From assembly GCA_020633325.1 (NCBI GenBank), contig JACKDX010000001.1, forward strand, positions 682,001-746,000: a stretch of 64,000 nt of DNA. Reading direction: 5' to 3'. Both the position numbers and the translations under genes were made by a program. The notes beneath the pieces are model-generated. The model was not told the origin of the DNA, ran no database searches, and was given only the letters and a program-made list of their open reading frames with translations. Origin of the DNA: Myxococcales bacterium (lineage in GTDB: Bacteria > Myxococcota_A > Polyangia > Polyangiales > GCA-016699535). Shown one piece after another: positions 35,028 to 44,373 of the stretch; positions within the stretch are counted from its first letter, which is position 1, and the number at the start of each line of letters is the position of its first letter.

Positions 35028-36470
35028 ATGCGTCGCAACCGGAACTGGAATCGCCGTGAATTTCTAAAAGCCGCTGGCATCGGCACAGGAGCGCTATTTG
35101 CTCAATATATTCCGTTTCTGGAGCAGGAAGCCCAGGCGCAAGGTGGCTTTCCAAAGCGTCTGGTTCTGATCACGACGCCATGCGGCAGCATGCTGCCGAA
35201 GTGGCGGCCCACCAATGTCTCCTCAGCCACCAACTTCGAGCTGAGCTATATCCTAAAGCCATTCGAGTCCGATCCAGGCCGACCGGGTGGCGCCTCTCAT
35301 AAGAACAAGCTCTTGATTCTCGATGGCCTCGATTCTGGCCACATCGACGGCGGCGGTCATGATCACCGCGCAGTGATCTTCTCGGGTCAGCATTTGAGCA
35401 GCGCAGGCGCCGGGCCGGATCGTTTTCACAGCGGCGAATCGATTGACCAGACCATCGCACGTCGTATCAACCAGGAGACTGCCAACCCCGAGGGCTTGCA
35501 TCTGGGGGTGGCTCAGTGGGAACGGGGTGATGACGGCAAAAGCCCCCGAGGGCATGCATTTGCCAAAAAAAATCCCGCAGGCGGGCTGGCCATTCCCTTT
35601 TCCCCAATGATTGATCCTCGAACCGCCTACGATACGATATTTCGAGGCGCCTCGGGCAGCGCTGGTTCTGAGAAAGATAGCTTGAGGAGAGGCCTTATTT
35701 TTTCCCATATCAAGAACGATCTTGCATCGCTTCACGCCAAACTCAGCAAGTCCGATCAGAATCGTTTGGATCAGCATCTTGACTCAGTGAACCAGCTTGA
35801 GAAGCGGTTGGCGAGCGGTGCATCGTGTAATTCCCCCACACGGCCACCTCAATATGCTGCCGAGGAGATCGTCGGCCGCACAGAGTCTGCAAAAATCCCA
35901 GAAATCACCGAGGACCAATTGAGCATCGCTGCAGCCGCACTCGCGTGTGACCTCACGCGGGTCATCGGGTTTCAATGGGGGACGGACGGCTCAACAGGGC
36001 GGGTGCCGTACGTTGCTGGGTTTGGGGGATCCGACATTCACGCGGTTTCACATGGCACAGATGCCACTTCGCAAAATAGAATGGCGGATATCAACCGCTG
36101 GTTTTCTCTAAAGTTCGCACGGTTTTTGGATAAGCTGGCTTCGTATCAGGAGGGTGATGGGACCTTGCTCGATAACACGTTGGTTGTGTGGATCAAGGCA
36201 ATCAGCAGTGGGGCAACGCATAGCCGACAGAACAATCCCGTCGTGCTCATGCAAGGCAAGAACAGTTATTTTCCAATGGGACGCTATCTCACCTGGGGCA
36301 GCTTTGCAGACATGGAAGTGCGTAACGGTATGAAGAAAGGCTTCAAAGACTATGGCGGCAAACCCATCAACCGCCTACTCGTATCGATCTGCCACGCCAT
36401 GGGTCTAGCAGACATTACCAAGGTGGGTAACGGAGATCCGGGCACAGGTCCTTTGGATAAGATTCGTTAG
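35028..36470 (+). CDS. DUF1552 exported protein, Tat substrate
   Basis: Protein of 480 residues with a twin-arginine signal (NRREFLKAAGIGTGALF). The mature part carries the DUF1552 features: LVLITTPCGSMLPKWRPT near the start, KLLILDGLDSGHIDGGGHDH, SGESIDQTIARRI and an AAALACDLTRVIGFQWG block. The fold resembles the alkaline-phosphatase-like DUF1501 group, and the His/Asp-rich GGGHDH could be a metal site. It is coupled to the DUF1592 gene and has AGGAG upstream. Tat export suggests folding or cofactor loading before export. The pair's substrate is unknown. Confidence 0.93.
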   Translation: MRRNRNWNRREFLKAAGIGTGALFAQYIPFLEQEAQAQGGFPKRLVLITTPCGSMLPKWRPTNVSSATNFELSYILKPFESDPGRPGGASHKNKLLILDGLDSGHIDGGGHDHRAVIFSGQHLSSAGAGPDRFHSGESIDQTIARRINQETANPEGLHLGVAQWERGDDGKSPRGHAFAKKNPAGGLAIPFSPMIDPRTAYDTIFRGASGSAGSEKDSLRRGLIFSHIKNDLASLHAKLSKSDQNRLDQHLDSVNQLEKRLASGASCNSPTRPPQYAAEEIVGRTESAKIPEITEDQLSIAAAALACDLTRVIGFQWGTDGSTGRVPYVAGFGGSDIHAVSHGTDATSQNRMADINRWFSLKFARFLDKLASYQEGDGTLLDNTLVVWIKAISSGATHSRQNNPVVLMQGKNSYFPMGRYLTWGSFADMEVRNGMKKGFKDYGGKPINRLLVSICHAMGLADITKVGNGDPGTGPLDKIR

Positions 36471-36482
36471 CCCTAAGCCAGC

Positions 36483-37643
36483 CTAAGGCCGTACGCCTAC
36501 ATAAAAAACGTTGCTGCTAAACGGAGTATAAGTGCGCACGAAAGCGAGATCGCCCGTAGCGCTATTCACAGAAAACGTGGCGAGATTGGGAGAGGTCGTA
36601 TTCCCCACCACCAACCACCGGCCGTCAGGCGACGGCGCAAACGTCCGCGCGCCCGTGCCGTGAGTACTGAGCGCGCCCTGGCGATTGAGCGTGCCGTCTG
36701 CATGCACTTTCATGATCACCAACTCGTTTCTGCTCCCACGGTTGATGGCATACACGTAGTTGCCATCGGGCGAGACATGAATATCCGAGCCGAGGCTTCC
36801 CTCGGAAATAGAAGGCGGCAGGGTGGAGACATCCTGCTCTTGATTGAGTGCGCCTGAAGTTGGGTTTAGGCTATAGACAACTATATGGCTGCTATTTTCT
36901 CCAATGACGTATACAATGTCTAGCGAGGGATGAAAGTCCATGTGTCTGGGTCCGGTGCCGGCCGGTGTGGCAACCGGCCCAAGTGAAGTGAGGACGCCGG
37001 TATCCGAATCGAGAGAAAAGCGCACCACATGGTCGGAATCGCGACAAGGAATGTACACCCAACGATTTTGGGGATGAATGCGCACCTGGTGAGGGCGTTT
37101 GCAAAAATTCGGGTCGCCCGGAGCGCCAAACGTTTGGCGCGGTCCCGAAGGGACTCCATTCGCCTGCACTGGAAGTACCTGGATGGTATTGCCCTGGTAA
37201 CTAGCCGCGATAATCCAACGGCCGCTGTGGTCGACTTCCAAATGCGTTCCTTGTGCTGCCATCGCTGCAGAACCCAGAAACGATGGAAGGTCTGCCGCCA
37301 AGGAGAAGGCATCGATGCGGCTTTCGTTGACTGCATATAGACGCGTCGCTGAGGGGCGAAAGAACGCCAAAAACCGCATAGATGTGCCCTTGGTCGTGCT
37401 GCCCACGGGCTCTAAGTCAAGAGCGGCATTGCTCCTATATACCGAGATGGTGCCATTGAGCTCTGCGGCGTAGACCAAAAACACTGGATCTGCCCCTCCG
37501 TCTCCGTCAGGGTCCGAGTCAACGGGAATGCTGTCTGACGGTACATCCGTTGCCGCATCGTCGCGTGCTTTGTGCCCCGGGGAGCTGCCGCAGCCTGCGA
37601 GGCCAAAAAGCACCGCTACCATGCACGCGATTGTGCGCTTCAT
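36483..37643 (-). CDS. Lactonase-like seven-bladed beta-propeller lipoprotein
   Basis: Exported protein of 386 residues. The lipobox LAGC (about residue 18) is followed by an Asp-rich linker (about 28-52), then a beta-propeller related to the 6-phosphogluconolactonase (Pgl/YbhE) family. Family text: PHQVRIHPQNRWVYIPCRDSD, GTGPRHMDFHPSLDIVYV, SDIHVSPDGNYVYAINRG, and ARTFAPSPDGRWLVVGN. The export signal makes a pentose-pathway role unlikely. A periplasmic or surface lactone hydrolase or binding propeller is more plausible. The ATG overlaps the TolC stop (ATGA). It converges on the DUF1552 gene. Confidence 0.88.
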   Translation of the reverse strand: MKRTIACMVAVLFGLAGCGSSPGHKARDDAATDVPSDSIPVDSDPDGDGGADPVFLVYAAELNGTISVYRSNAALDLEPVGSTTKGTSMRFLAFFRPSATRLYAVNESRIDAFSLAADLPSFLGSAAMAAQGTHLEVDHSGRWIIAASYQGNTIQVLPVQANGVPSGPRQTFGAPGDPNFCKRPHQVRIHPQNRWVYIPCRDSDHVVRFSLDSDTGVLTSLGPVATPAGTGPRHMDFHPSLDIVYVIGENSSHIVVYSLNPTSGALNQEQDVSTLPPSISEGSLGSDIHVSPDGNYVYAINRGSRNELVIMKVHADGTLNRQGALSTHGTGARTFAPSPDGRWLVVGNTTSPNLATFSVNSATGDLAFVRTYTPFSSNVFYVGVRP

Positions 37644-39016
37644 GAGGTGCGCTTGTTCGGGGATGTCGGTGTAGAGGTGCCAATCACGTGTTGAATGCGC
37701 GCCTTGGCCAGCTTCAGGGCGATGTGTGCATCAATATGCAGAAGTTGCGCGCGTCTTAGTGCAATTTCAGATTCGAGGACCTCGCTGGCAGTTGCTTCCC
37801 CCGCCCGAAATAAATCACGACGGACCCGCCATGCCTCCTCAGCGGCCTTCACACCATCTTTTGCTGCCTGAATGGTGCGCTCTGCAGCGATGTAGTCGCT
37901 GCTTGCTTGTGAGGCCTCAACTACAATGCTGTCTTCGAGCTGCTTAAGATCGGACCGTGCACGCTTAAGCTCAAGCTCCGCCTGCTCGACATTGACCTTT
38001 CCCAGCACAAAGTCGTTGGGGGACCATCGTAGAACCGCGCTGATGTCCCATGTGGCACGAAATTCTTGGGTGAGAGGTATGTAACGGCTGTTTGGATTGG
38101 CATAATCCAAGTTGCCGACGACCGAGAGATTGGGCAATCGTCGGGCGTTTTCTGCCTGCATACTGGAATCTCTCACCTTGGCCAACGCCCTTAGACCCTT
38201 TAGCTCCGGGCGCTCTTTAAGCGCCCGTCTTAAAATGTCTTGTTTAGTTCCCGGTGTTTCGGCTGTGACTGCAAAGACATCTTCACCAATGGTGACCGTC
38301 TCGGAAGGTCCAAGATCCAACAGTCTCCTGAGGGCATCTTTCGTGACATTGACATTGCCCTCGGCCAGAGCGAGTTGAGCTTTGGCATCGGAGAGCTGCG
38401 CTTGGGCTTGCATGCTGTCGGCACGTGTCACGTTGCCCGCATCGAAGAGCGCATTGAGATCATTTACGTAGGCTTCCAGCTGTATCACGCTATCCTTGGC
38501 GACTTTGATAGAGGCTTCAGCGCGGACGTAGTTATAGAACGCCTCGCGCGCCCTCAGAGCAACGCGCTCCGATTCGGTCTGTGTTTGGTACTGTGCGACA
38601 TCGGAATTGCGATCGACGGCCTTGTAGGTGGGGAGGATTTTAAAGAAATAGTCGGTGACCGGTAGCGTGACAGTCGCTCGCAGTAGGTAGTTGTTTAGAA
38701 TGACAGGGAAGGGACTCTGAATTGTTTGGTTCCCAATGTTAAAAGGCGGATAGGTAATGGGCGAGAGCCGTGTATAGCTTGCAGTGAGATCAAGGTCAGG
38801 CGCAAAAAGGGCGGCGTTGAGATCGACGGCCTGATCGGCCTGCTCCTTTGAAGCCCTCGCAAAATGCACGCTTGGCGATACCCTGACCGCTATTAGCGCT
38901 GCCCTGTCCGCGGTGAGAGGGGGCAAAGGCGCACGTTTTTGTTGGGCAAATCCAAGAGCCGCAACTTGCGTCGCGGCGCACACTATAAGGATGTATGTTC
39001 GATTAAGCGGCGGCAT
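37640..39016 (-). CDS. TolC-family outer-membrane efflux protein
   Basis: Outer-membrane channel subunit of 458 residues with a signal peptide (cleavage near LGFAQQ). The two internally repeated OEP halves show long amphipathic helices with Ala-rich heptads (ARAREAFYNYVRAEASI-like and EASQASSDYIAAERTIQAAKDG) and barrel strands such as LDLTASYTRLSP and LLRATVTLPV. The GEATASEVLESEIAL end is typical of TolC proteins. AGGAG lies before the ATG at 39016, so the longer frame is rejected. No RND or ABC pump gene is adjacent, so its inner-membrane partner is elsewhere. Translationally coupled to the propeller gene. Confidence 0.93.
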   Translation of the reverse strand: MPPLNRTYILIVCAATQVAALGFAQQKRAPLPPLTADRAALIAVRVSPSVHFARASKEQADQAVDLNAALFAPDLDLTASYTRLSPITYPPFNIGNQTIQSPFPVILNNYLLRATVTLPVTDYFFKILPTYKAVDRNSDVAQYQTQTESERVALRAREAFYNYVRAEASIKVAKDSVIQLEAYVNDLNALFDAGNVTRADSMQAQAQLSDAKAQLALAEGNVNVTKDALRRLLDLGPSETVTIGEDVFAVTAETPGTKQDILRRALKERPELKGLRALAKVRDSSMQAENARRLPNLSVVGNLDYANPNSRYIPLTQEFRATWDISAVLRWSPNDFVLGKVNVEQAELELKRARSDLKQLEDSIVVEASQASSDYIAAERTIQAAKDGVKAAEEAWRVRRDLFRAGEATASEVLESEIALRRAQLLHIDAHIALKLAKARIQHVIGTSTPTSPNKRTS

Positions 39017-39152
39017 GGCACTCCTGACAGGGTCGTCTCGCCTTTCAGCGTACGCTTGATACATCTTGGGGGGGTTCGTAAGTCAAACGAATTCATACTT
39101 CCCTACATAAGGCGCGGGATTTGTTTGGAATTTGTGGTATGGGAGCGGCACC

Positions 39153-40772
39153 ATGAGTCTTTTGGTGTTCGATGACGTCTCGCTCAGCCTGGGCGGGAAG
39201 TCCATTCTCGAGGGAATAGGACTGAGGATTGCAGACGGTGATCGTGTGGGGCTGATTGGGCCCAATGGCTCCGGAAAAAGCAGCCTGCTTAAGTTGATGG
39301 CTCGCATAACAGAACCCGATGGCGGTCGCATCCAACGTCAGAACGGCCTGCGAATCGGCTATCTGCCGCAGGATATAGCGATTGAAGGAGGCATGTCACT
39401 AGTCAACTTCCTCTTGGACGCGGTTCCGGGGCGCGCGGCATTGATGTCAGACCTCGCCCTTGAGGAAAAAGAGCTTGATAGGCTTTCGAGCGCAAATAGT
39501 GACGCGGACGCGTTGATGGCATGTGCGGAACGCGTCGGAGCGTTACATGAGAAACTCACCCATCTAGAAACGCAGTACTCTGAGCATCAAGCACTACGCA
39601 TATTGGCAGGGCTTGGATTTAAGGAGTCCGACCGCAGTCGCGATCTCAAAGAGTTTAGCGGCGGTTGGAAGATGCGGGCGGTACTTGCCGGCCTTTTGTT
39701 TCAACGGCCAGACCTGTTGCTGCTTGATGAGCCCACGAACCATCTCGATATGCCCTCGGTCGCATGGTTTTCAAGTTTTCTGAAGCGCTATAAGCAGGCA
39801 TTCGTGTTGATCTGCCATGATCGGGAGTTTTTAAACGAACAGATACAAAAAGTCTTAAGCTTCGAAGTGGAAGGCCTCCGTGCTTACGATGGAAACTACG
39901 AACAGTATTTGACACAACGGGCTGAAGAACAAGAGGTTCTAACCAACCGCGCTCGCAATGTGACGAGAGAGCGCGAACATGCAGAGCAGTTCATTAAGCG
40001 ATTCCGCGCCAAGGCGTCAAAGGCGAGTCAAGTTCAGAGTCGGATTAAGGCGCTCGATAAAATGGAGCAAGTGCAGACCATGGAAGCGCGGCAGGTGGTA
40101 CGCATGCGCTTTACGTGCGCGAAACGCTCGGGTATCGAGGTCCAGCGCATAGAGAATTTGGCCAAACGTTATGGCGGCCATGAAGTGTTTAAAGAGGTCA
40201 ATCTCAGGGTGGCACGCGCAGATCGAGTTGGCATCATCGGCGTGAATGGTGCGGGCAAAACGACGCTGCTAAAAATCATGGCCGGTGAGCTGGACGCGAG
40301 CGAAGGCGTAGCTCCGCTCGGTCACAATGTGAAGCTGGGTTATTACGCGCAGCATCACGCCGACAGTCTGGATAAGAGCATGACGGTTTATGAGGCTCTG
40401 GCCGAAAAGAATCCCGAAGCCACACTTACCCAGGTGAGGACGCTTCTAGGTGCCTTTCTGTTTCGTGGTGATGATGTGGAAAAAAAGATCGCTGTGTTGT
40501 CGGGTGGAGAGCGTGCACGGGTCGCGTTGGCGCGCCTGCTCATCGATCCATGCAACTATCTGTTGATGGATGAACCTACCAACCATTTGGATTTGGAGTC
40601 CAGTGAAGCCCTGGCAGAGGCGCTAGCGAACTACGACGGCACATTGGTTTTCGTGAGCCATAACCGCAGCTTTGTGCGGCGGTTGGCTACCAAAATTTGG
40701 AATGTGGAAGATGGCCACGTGGAGGTGTATCCAGGCACACTCGATGAATACATGTTCCGCGCGGCCCAGTAA
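39153..40772 (+). CDS. ABC-F family ATPase
   Basis: Soluble protein of 539 residues with two ABC domains and no membrane segments, the ABC-F plan of ribosome-associated translation factors (Uup/EttA/YheS type). Walker A motifs are GPNGSGKSS (about 35-43) and GVNGAGKTT (about 361-369). Signatures are EFSGGWKMRAVLAG and LSGGERARVALARLL. Walker B regions are LLLLDEPTNHLDM and YLLMDEPTNHLDL. The linker (about 245-320) is charged and helical, as expected for the P-site tRNA interaction motif. The exact subfamily cannot be assigned by eye. It is divergent from the TolC gene. Confidence 0.95.
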   Translation: MSLLVFDDVSLSLGGKSILEGIGLRIADGDRVGLIGPNGSGKSSLLKLMARITEPDGGRIQRQNGLRIGYLPQDIAIEGGMSLVNFLLDAVPGRAALMSDLALEEKELDRLSSANSDADALMACAERVGALHEKLTHLETQYSEHQALRILAGLGFKESDRSRDLKEFSGGWKMRAVLAGLLFQRPDLLLLDEPTNHLDMPSVAWFSSFLKRYKQAFVLICHDREFLNEQIQKVLSFEVEGLRAYDGNYEQYLTQRAEEQEVLTNRARNVTREREHAEQFIKRFRAKASKASQVQSRIKALDKMEQVQTMEARQVVRMRFTCAKRSGIEVQRIENLAKRYGGHEVFKEVNLRVARADRVGIIGVNGAGKTTLLKIMAGELDASEGVAPLGHNVKLGYYAQHHADSLDKSMTVYEALAEKNPEATLTQVRTLLGAFLFRGDDVEKKIAVLSGGERARVALARLLIDPCNYLLMDEPTNHLDLESSEALAEALANYDGTLVFVSHNRSFVRRLATKIWNVEDGHVEVYPGTLDEYMFRAAQ

Positions 40773-40816
40773 CGGGAGATAATGCAAGAAACGAGCAGCT
40801 ATGGTACATCGGCATC

Positions 40817-41578
40817 ATGACTATACGTTATACGCAAGTATCGTTGTTGATTTCGCTCATTACCCTAGTGGGCTGCGGCGGCAAGGCCTCGAATCCCGAG
40901 CGCACCGAGCTAGCTCCAAGCGAACAGGCACAGGCTCCAAAGGATCTGCCTGCGCCCTCCGCATCCCCTGATTCAGAAACAAACCAGGAAGCAAAAGAGC
41001 CCGGCGCGGAGCTGTCTCAGTTGGATCCAAAAAAGGCCACCCTGAAGGCGCCGAACCGGTACACGGTCAAACTGGAAACTGCGCGCGGGAATATACTCAT
41101 TGATGTCACGCGAGCCTACGCGCCACGGGGCGCAGATCGCTTCTACAATCTCGTGAAACAAGGATACTATGACGACACGGCATTTTTCCGCGTAATTGGG
41201 GGATTTATGGCGCAGGGTGGCCTTCACGGCAATCCTCAAGTCAACCGAGTGTGGCGCGATGCGCGTATTGAGGATGATCCGGTCATTCAGAAAAACACGC
41301 GCGGCATGGTGAGTTTCGCCACGGCCGGTCCTGGCACGCGTACCACGCAATTTTTTATTAATTTTGCAGACAATAGTCGTCTAGATAGCATGGGGTTTTC
41401 CCCGTTTGGCAAAGTAAGAGACATGAAGACGGTGGACGCGTTATATGCAGGTTACGGCGAAGGGGCGCCAGGGGGTTCGGGACCAGATCAATCCCGCATC
41501 CACTCCGAGGGCAACGCCTACCTCAAACGAGATTTTCCCAAGTTGGATTATATTACGCAAGCAAGCATTGTGAAGTGA
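40817..41578 (+). CDS. Cyclophilin-type peptidyl-prolyl isomerase, lipoprotein
   Basis: Exported PPIase of 253 residues. The lipobox LVGC (about residue 20) is followed by a Pro/Ala/Glu-rich linker to about residue 75, then the cyclophilin domain: VTRAYAPRGADRFYNLVKQGYYDDTAFFRVIGGFMAQGG-type text split by turns. The catalytic Arg is in FFRVI, and GTRTTQFFINFADN and FGKVRDM follow. The linker would hold the isomerase away from the membrane, where it helps fold exported proteins. It follows the ABC-F gene by 44 nt and precedes the potassium transporter genes. Confidence 0.94.
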   Translation: MTIRYTQVSLLISLITLVGCGGKASNPERTELAPSEQAQAPKDLPAPSASPDSETNQEAKEPGAELSQLDPKKATLKAPNRYTVKLETARGNILIDVTRAYAPRGADRFYNLVKQGYYDDTAFFRVIGGFMAQGGLHGNPQVNRVWRDARIEDDPVIQKNTRGMVSFATAGPGTRTTQFFINFADNSRLDSMGFSPFGKVRDMKTVDALYAGYGEGAPGGSGPDQSRIHSEGNAYLKRDFPKLDYITQASIVK

Positions 41579-41645
41579 GTCCCCTTGGGTAGGGCCGCCC
41601 GACGGAGACAGATCTAGGACCATTGGTGCGGGCGTGCATTTCTCA

Positions 41646-43697
41646 ATGCGACCACGGAGCAGGTATAAAAGGGGCGTTACTCGCAATTATGCCTTTCAAA
41701 CGGGCGTCGCCCTTGCTCTGAGCCCCCTTTCCTTTGCGATAGCCGGCTGGACGGACACGCCGTTTATCATGGCTCCATTCTCGTGGACGATTCTCGTCGC
41801 ATGGTTGTCCTCAAGCAGTTTGATCATCGGCGTTGTCGCTCTCGGACAACGTTACGTGATCGGGGCGCGTTGGTTTTTCACCATCGGCGTCATTGCACTT
41901 CCTCTTTTGGCGGCGCAGGCGTTAATGGCTTCACCGCTATTAAGTTTGTTTGTATTGATTTGTGTATCGAGCTTGGTTGCGTTCTTGTGGGGTTCTCACG
42001 AGCGGGAAATAGATCAGGATGACACAAGCGTTCCTGCGGTGACATCGCGTTTACGGGGCGCCGCCATCGCAGCGAGCGGGTTATGGGCGTTTTCAGCCGT
42101 TGCGGTTACCGAACACAGATCCTGGGAGCTGCTGGCGATTGCCGCATCGTTTGCCACTGTCGTGGGGCTTGCACTCGTGTGGGTCGCCACGGCCGCAAGG
42201 TCCTATCCACGTCGTGCAGTTGGCATACTGGGAGGAGCAGCTGTCGCTATTGCTGTTGCCGTTTGGGTTTGGGGCGACTGGTGGCCGTGCCTCAGCAGCG
42301 GAATGATATTCACCGGGGCGTTAGGATTGTGGTTGCCACGTGCTTCGACGCGCGAGCTTGAGTCCAAGATGTGGGACCCGCTCTTGAGCCATCCAGCTAG
42401 ACTGTTGGTCGGAACATTTTTGTTGTTATGTGTGGCCGGAACCTTCTTGTTGGCTCTACCCCAGAGCGCATCCAATGGGCGAAGTATCGGTCTACTCGAC
42501 GCTGTATTTACCGCGGTAAGTGCCGTGTGCGTGACTGGGTTGATCGTGCTTGATACGCCTGTTGATTTCTCGGCGCTGGGACAGGTGATCATCCTATTGC
42601 TGATACAGATGGGCGGCCTTGGCATCATGACGTTTTCGACAGCGGCCGTGCGGGTGTTGGGCGGGCGCATGAATTTGCGCCATGAAAGCGCAGTCTCGCG
42701 CCTTTTGAGTTCGCAAGATCGGGGTCGCATTTATGATGCGACGACCCGGATTGTGACGTTCGCGTTGCTCACCGAGCTCGTGGGTGCCAGCCTGTTGACG
42801 GGGGCGTTTAGACTTCACGGTGATGAATGGGGCATGGCCATGTGGCGGGGGGTATTTACCTCGGTATCTGCATTCTGTAACGCCGGTTTTGCGATTCAAA
42901 GTAGTAACCTGCTACCCTATCAGCACGACCCACTTGTGCTCCATGTGGTAGGGATCCTCATCGTGACAGGTGGGCTCTCTCCCGCGACCGCGCTTGCGCT
43001 TCCTAGCTTGTTGAGCAGACGTCGCAGCACCGTGTCTGTACAGAGCAAGTTAGCGTTGCTGACCACCGCTGTATTGATAGTGGTGGGATTCATGATGATT
43101 TTGGCGTTCGAATGGGACAATGCGCTTGGGGGATTGTCGTTGCCCGATCGGCTGCACAATGCTTGGTTCCAGTCCATAACGTTGCGTACCGCCGGGTTTA
43201 ATTCTGTTGATCTCGCTGTTATCAAACCAGTTACCTTGATGATCATGATGGTATGGATGTTTATCGGAGGCAGTCCGGGTGGAACCGCCGGTGGCATCCG
43301 CACAACCACCGCTGCTGTATTGTTCGTCACCTTGGTACATGCCGTGAAGGGTCAGTTACGCATCAACGTGTTTGGCCGTACACTCGGGCCTCCCACGGTG
43401 TACCGCGCGGCGGTTATTGCTTTCTTGGCCTCTATGGGCGTGCTCGTTGCTTCGGTGGGAATCCTACTGACCCAATCCATGCCGGCGCGGGCCGCCGTAT
43501 TTGAAGTGGTTTCAGCATTAGGCACTGTGGGCCTTAGCATCGGCGCAACGAGCCAACTCGATGCCGTGGGCAAGGTCATGATAAGTATTTGTATGTTTGT
43601 AGGGAGGGTGGGCATGCTAAGCTTGTTAATGTTTGCTGGTCACCGTAGGCCGCCCGTAGTATTGCAGCGGCCAGAGGTCGAGATCGATGTTGGCTAA
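41646..43697 (+). CDS. TrkH/KtrB-type potassium transporter with extra N-terminal membrane domain
   Basis: K+ uptake channel subunit of 683 residues. The C-terminal 450 residues are the TrkH/KtrB core with four pore loops: SAVCVTGL, SAFCNAGF, TLRTAGFNS and SALGTVGLS, each with the selectivity Gly. GGSPGGTAGGIRTTT is the conserved loop. The N-terminal 210 residues add about six hydrophobic segments not present in short KtrB proteins. The next gene encodes the RCK regulatory partner. The ATG at 41646 is taken, and a GTG 12 bases upstream is possible. Expected function: K+ uptake driven by ion gradients for osmotic adaptation. Confidence 0.94.
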   Translation: MRPRSRYKRGVTRNYAFQTGVALALSPLSFAIAGWTDTPFIMAPFSWTILVAWLSSSSLIIGVVALGQRYVIGARWFFTIGVIALPLLAAQALMASPLLSLFVLICVSSLVAFLWGSHEREIDQDDTSVPAVTSRLRGAAIAASGLWAFSAVAVTEHRSWELLAIAASFATVVGLALVWVATAARSYPRRAVGILGGAAVAIAVAVWVWGDWWPCLSSGMIFTGALGLWLPRASTRELESKMWDPLLSHPARLLVGTFLLLCVAGTFLLALPQSASNGRSIGLLDAVFTAVSAVCVTGLIVLDTPVDFSALGQVIILLLIQMGGLGIMTFSTAAVRVLGGRMNLRHESAVSRLLSSQDRGRIYDATTRIVTFALLTELVGASLLTGAFRLHGDEWGMAMWRGVFTSVSAFCNAGFAIQSSNLLPYQHDPLVLHVVGILIVTGGLSPATALALPSLLSRRRSTVSVQSKLALLTTAVLIVVGFMMILAFEWDNALGGLSLPDRLHNAWFQSITLRTAGFNSVDLAVIKPVTLMIMMVWMFIGGSPGGTAGGIRTTTAAVLFVTLVHAVKGQLRINVFGRTLGPPTVYRAAVIAFLASMGVLVASVGILLTQSMPARAAVFEVVSALGTVGLSIGATSQLDAVGKVMISICMFVGRVGMLSLLMFAGHRRPPVVLQRPEVEIDVG

Positions 43698-43709
43698 GGG
43701 AGTTAGGAC

Positions 43710-44369
43710 ATGGCGCGGCAAGCAATAGTTATTGGCCTTGGTCAGTTCGGCATGTCTGTCGCTCGTGCACTCTCGGAACGGGGCGTGGAGGTATTTGCCG
43801 TCGACGTTAGGGAGGAGCGTGTCCGCACAGCGTCTACCTTCGTCGCCGAGGCTGCTTGTTTTGATGGCACCGATGCCGAAGCACTCTCTAGGACGGGCCC
43901 CGAGAGGCGCGACGTATCGGTATGTGCCATCGGCGATGAGGCCAAAGACGCTTCAATCATCTGCACTGCCTTGCTTCGGCAGATAGGGGCCCCCAGGGTC
44001 ATCGCGCGAGCCAACGACGACGTACACGCGCGAATTTTGTCTCTGGTAGGCGCGCATCAGGTCGTTAACCCTGAACTGGAATTCGGAGAGCGATTTGCAA
44101 GTCATATACTGCACAGGGGCATCATGCACGAAATGCCGCTGGGGGAAGATCTTCGGATAACAGAAGTGCAAGTGCCGAGTTCATTTGTGGGTCGAACGCT
44201 AACAGAGCTCGGATTGCCGCGGCGCTTTGGTGTCATGGTGGTGGCGGTGAGGCGCGCAGGACATGGCAGTGTGCTGTTGCCAGATCCCACGGCGCCGATT
44301 GGAGAAAACGATGTGCTAGTTGTTGTGGCCAACGAAGGAGCAGTTTCTCGGCTGATGGAACGGAGCTAG
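43710..44369 (+). CDS. TrkA/KtrA-type RCK regulatory subunit of potassium uptake
   Basis: Cytosolic regulator of 219 residues. The RCK_N Rossmann domain starts with GLGQFGMSVARAL and has an acidic Asp at the end of strand 2 (VFAVDVRE), a nucleotide-binding pattern. An RCK_C domain follows (about 140-219; ITEVQVPSSFVGRTLTELGLP, GENDVLVVVANE). Single-RCK length matches KtrA rather than the double TrkA of enterobacteria. It assembles as an octamer ring under the membrane subunit and gates it in response to nucleotides. It follows the transporter gene by 12 nt and is nearly joined to the next gene. Confidence 0.95.
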   Translation: MARQAIVIGLGQFGMSVARALSERGVEVFAVDVREERVRTASTFVAEAACFDGTDAEALSRTGPERRDVSVCAIGDEAKDASIICTALLRQIGAPRVIARANDDVHARILSLVGAHQVVNPELEFGERFASHILHRGIMHEMPLGEDLRITEVQVPSSFVGRTLTELGLPRRFGVMVVAVRRAGHGSVLLPDPTAPIGENDVLVVVANEGAVSRLMERS

Positions 44370-44373
44370 TTGC

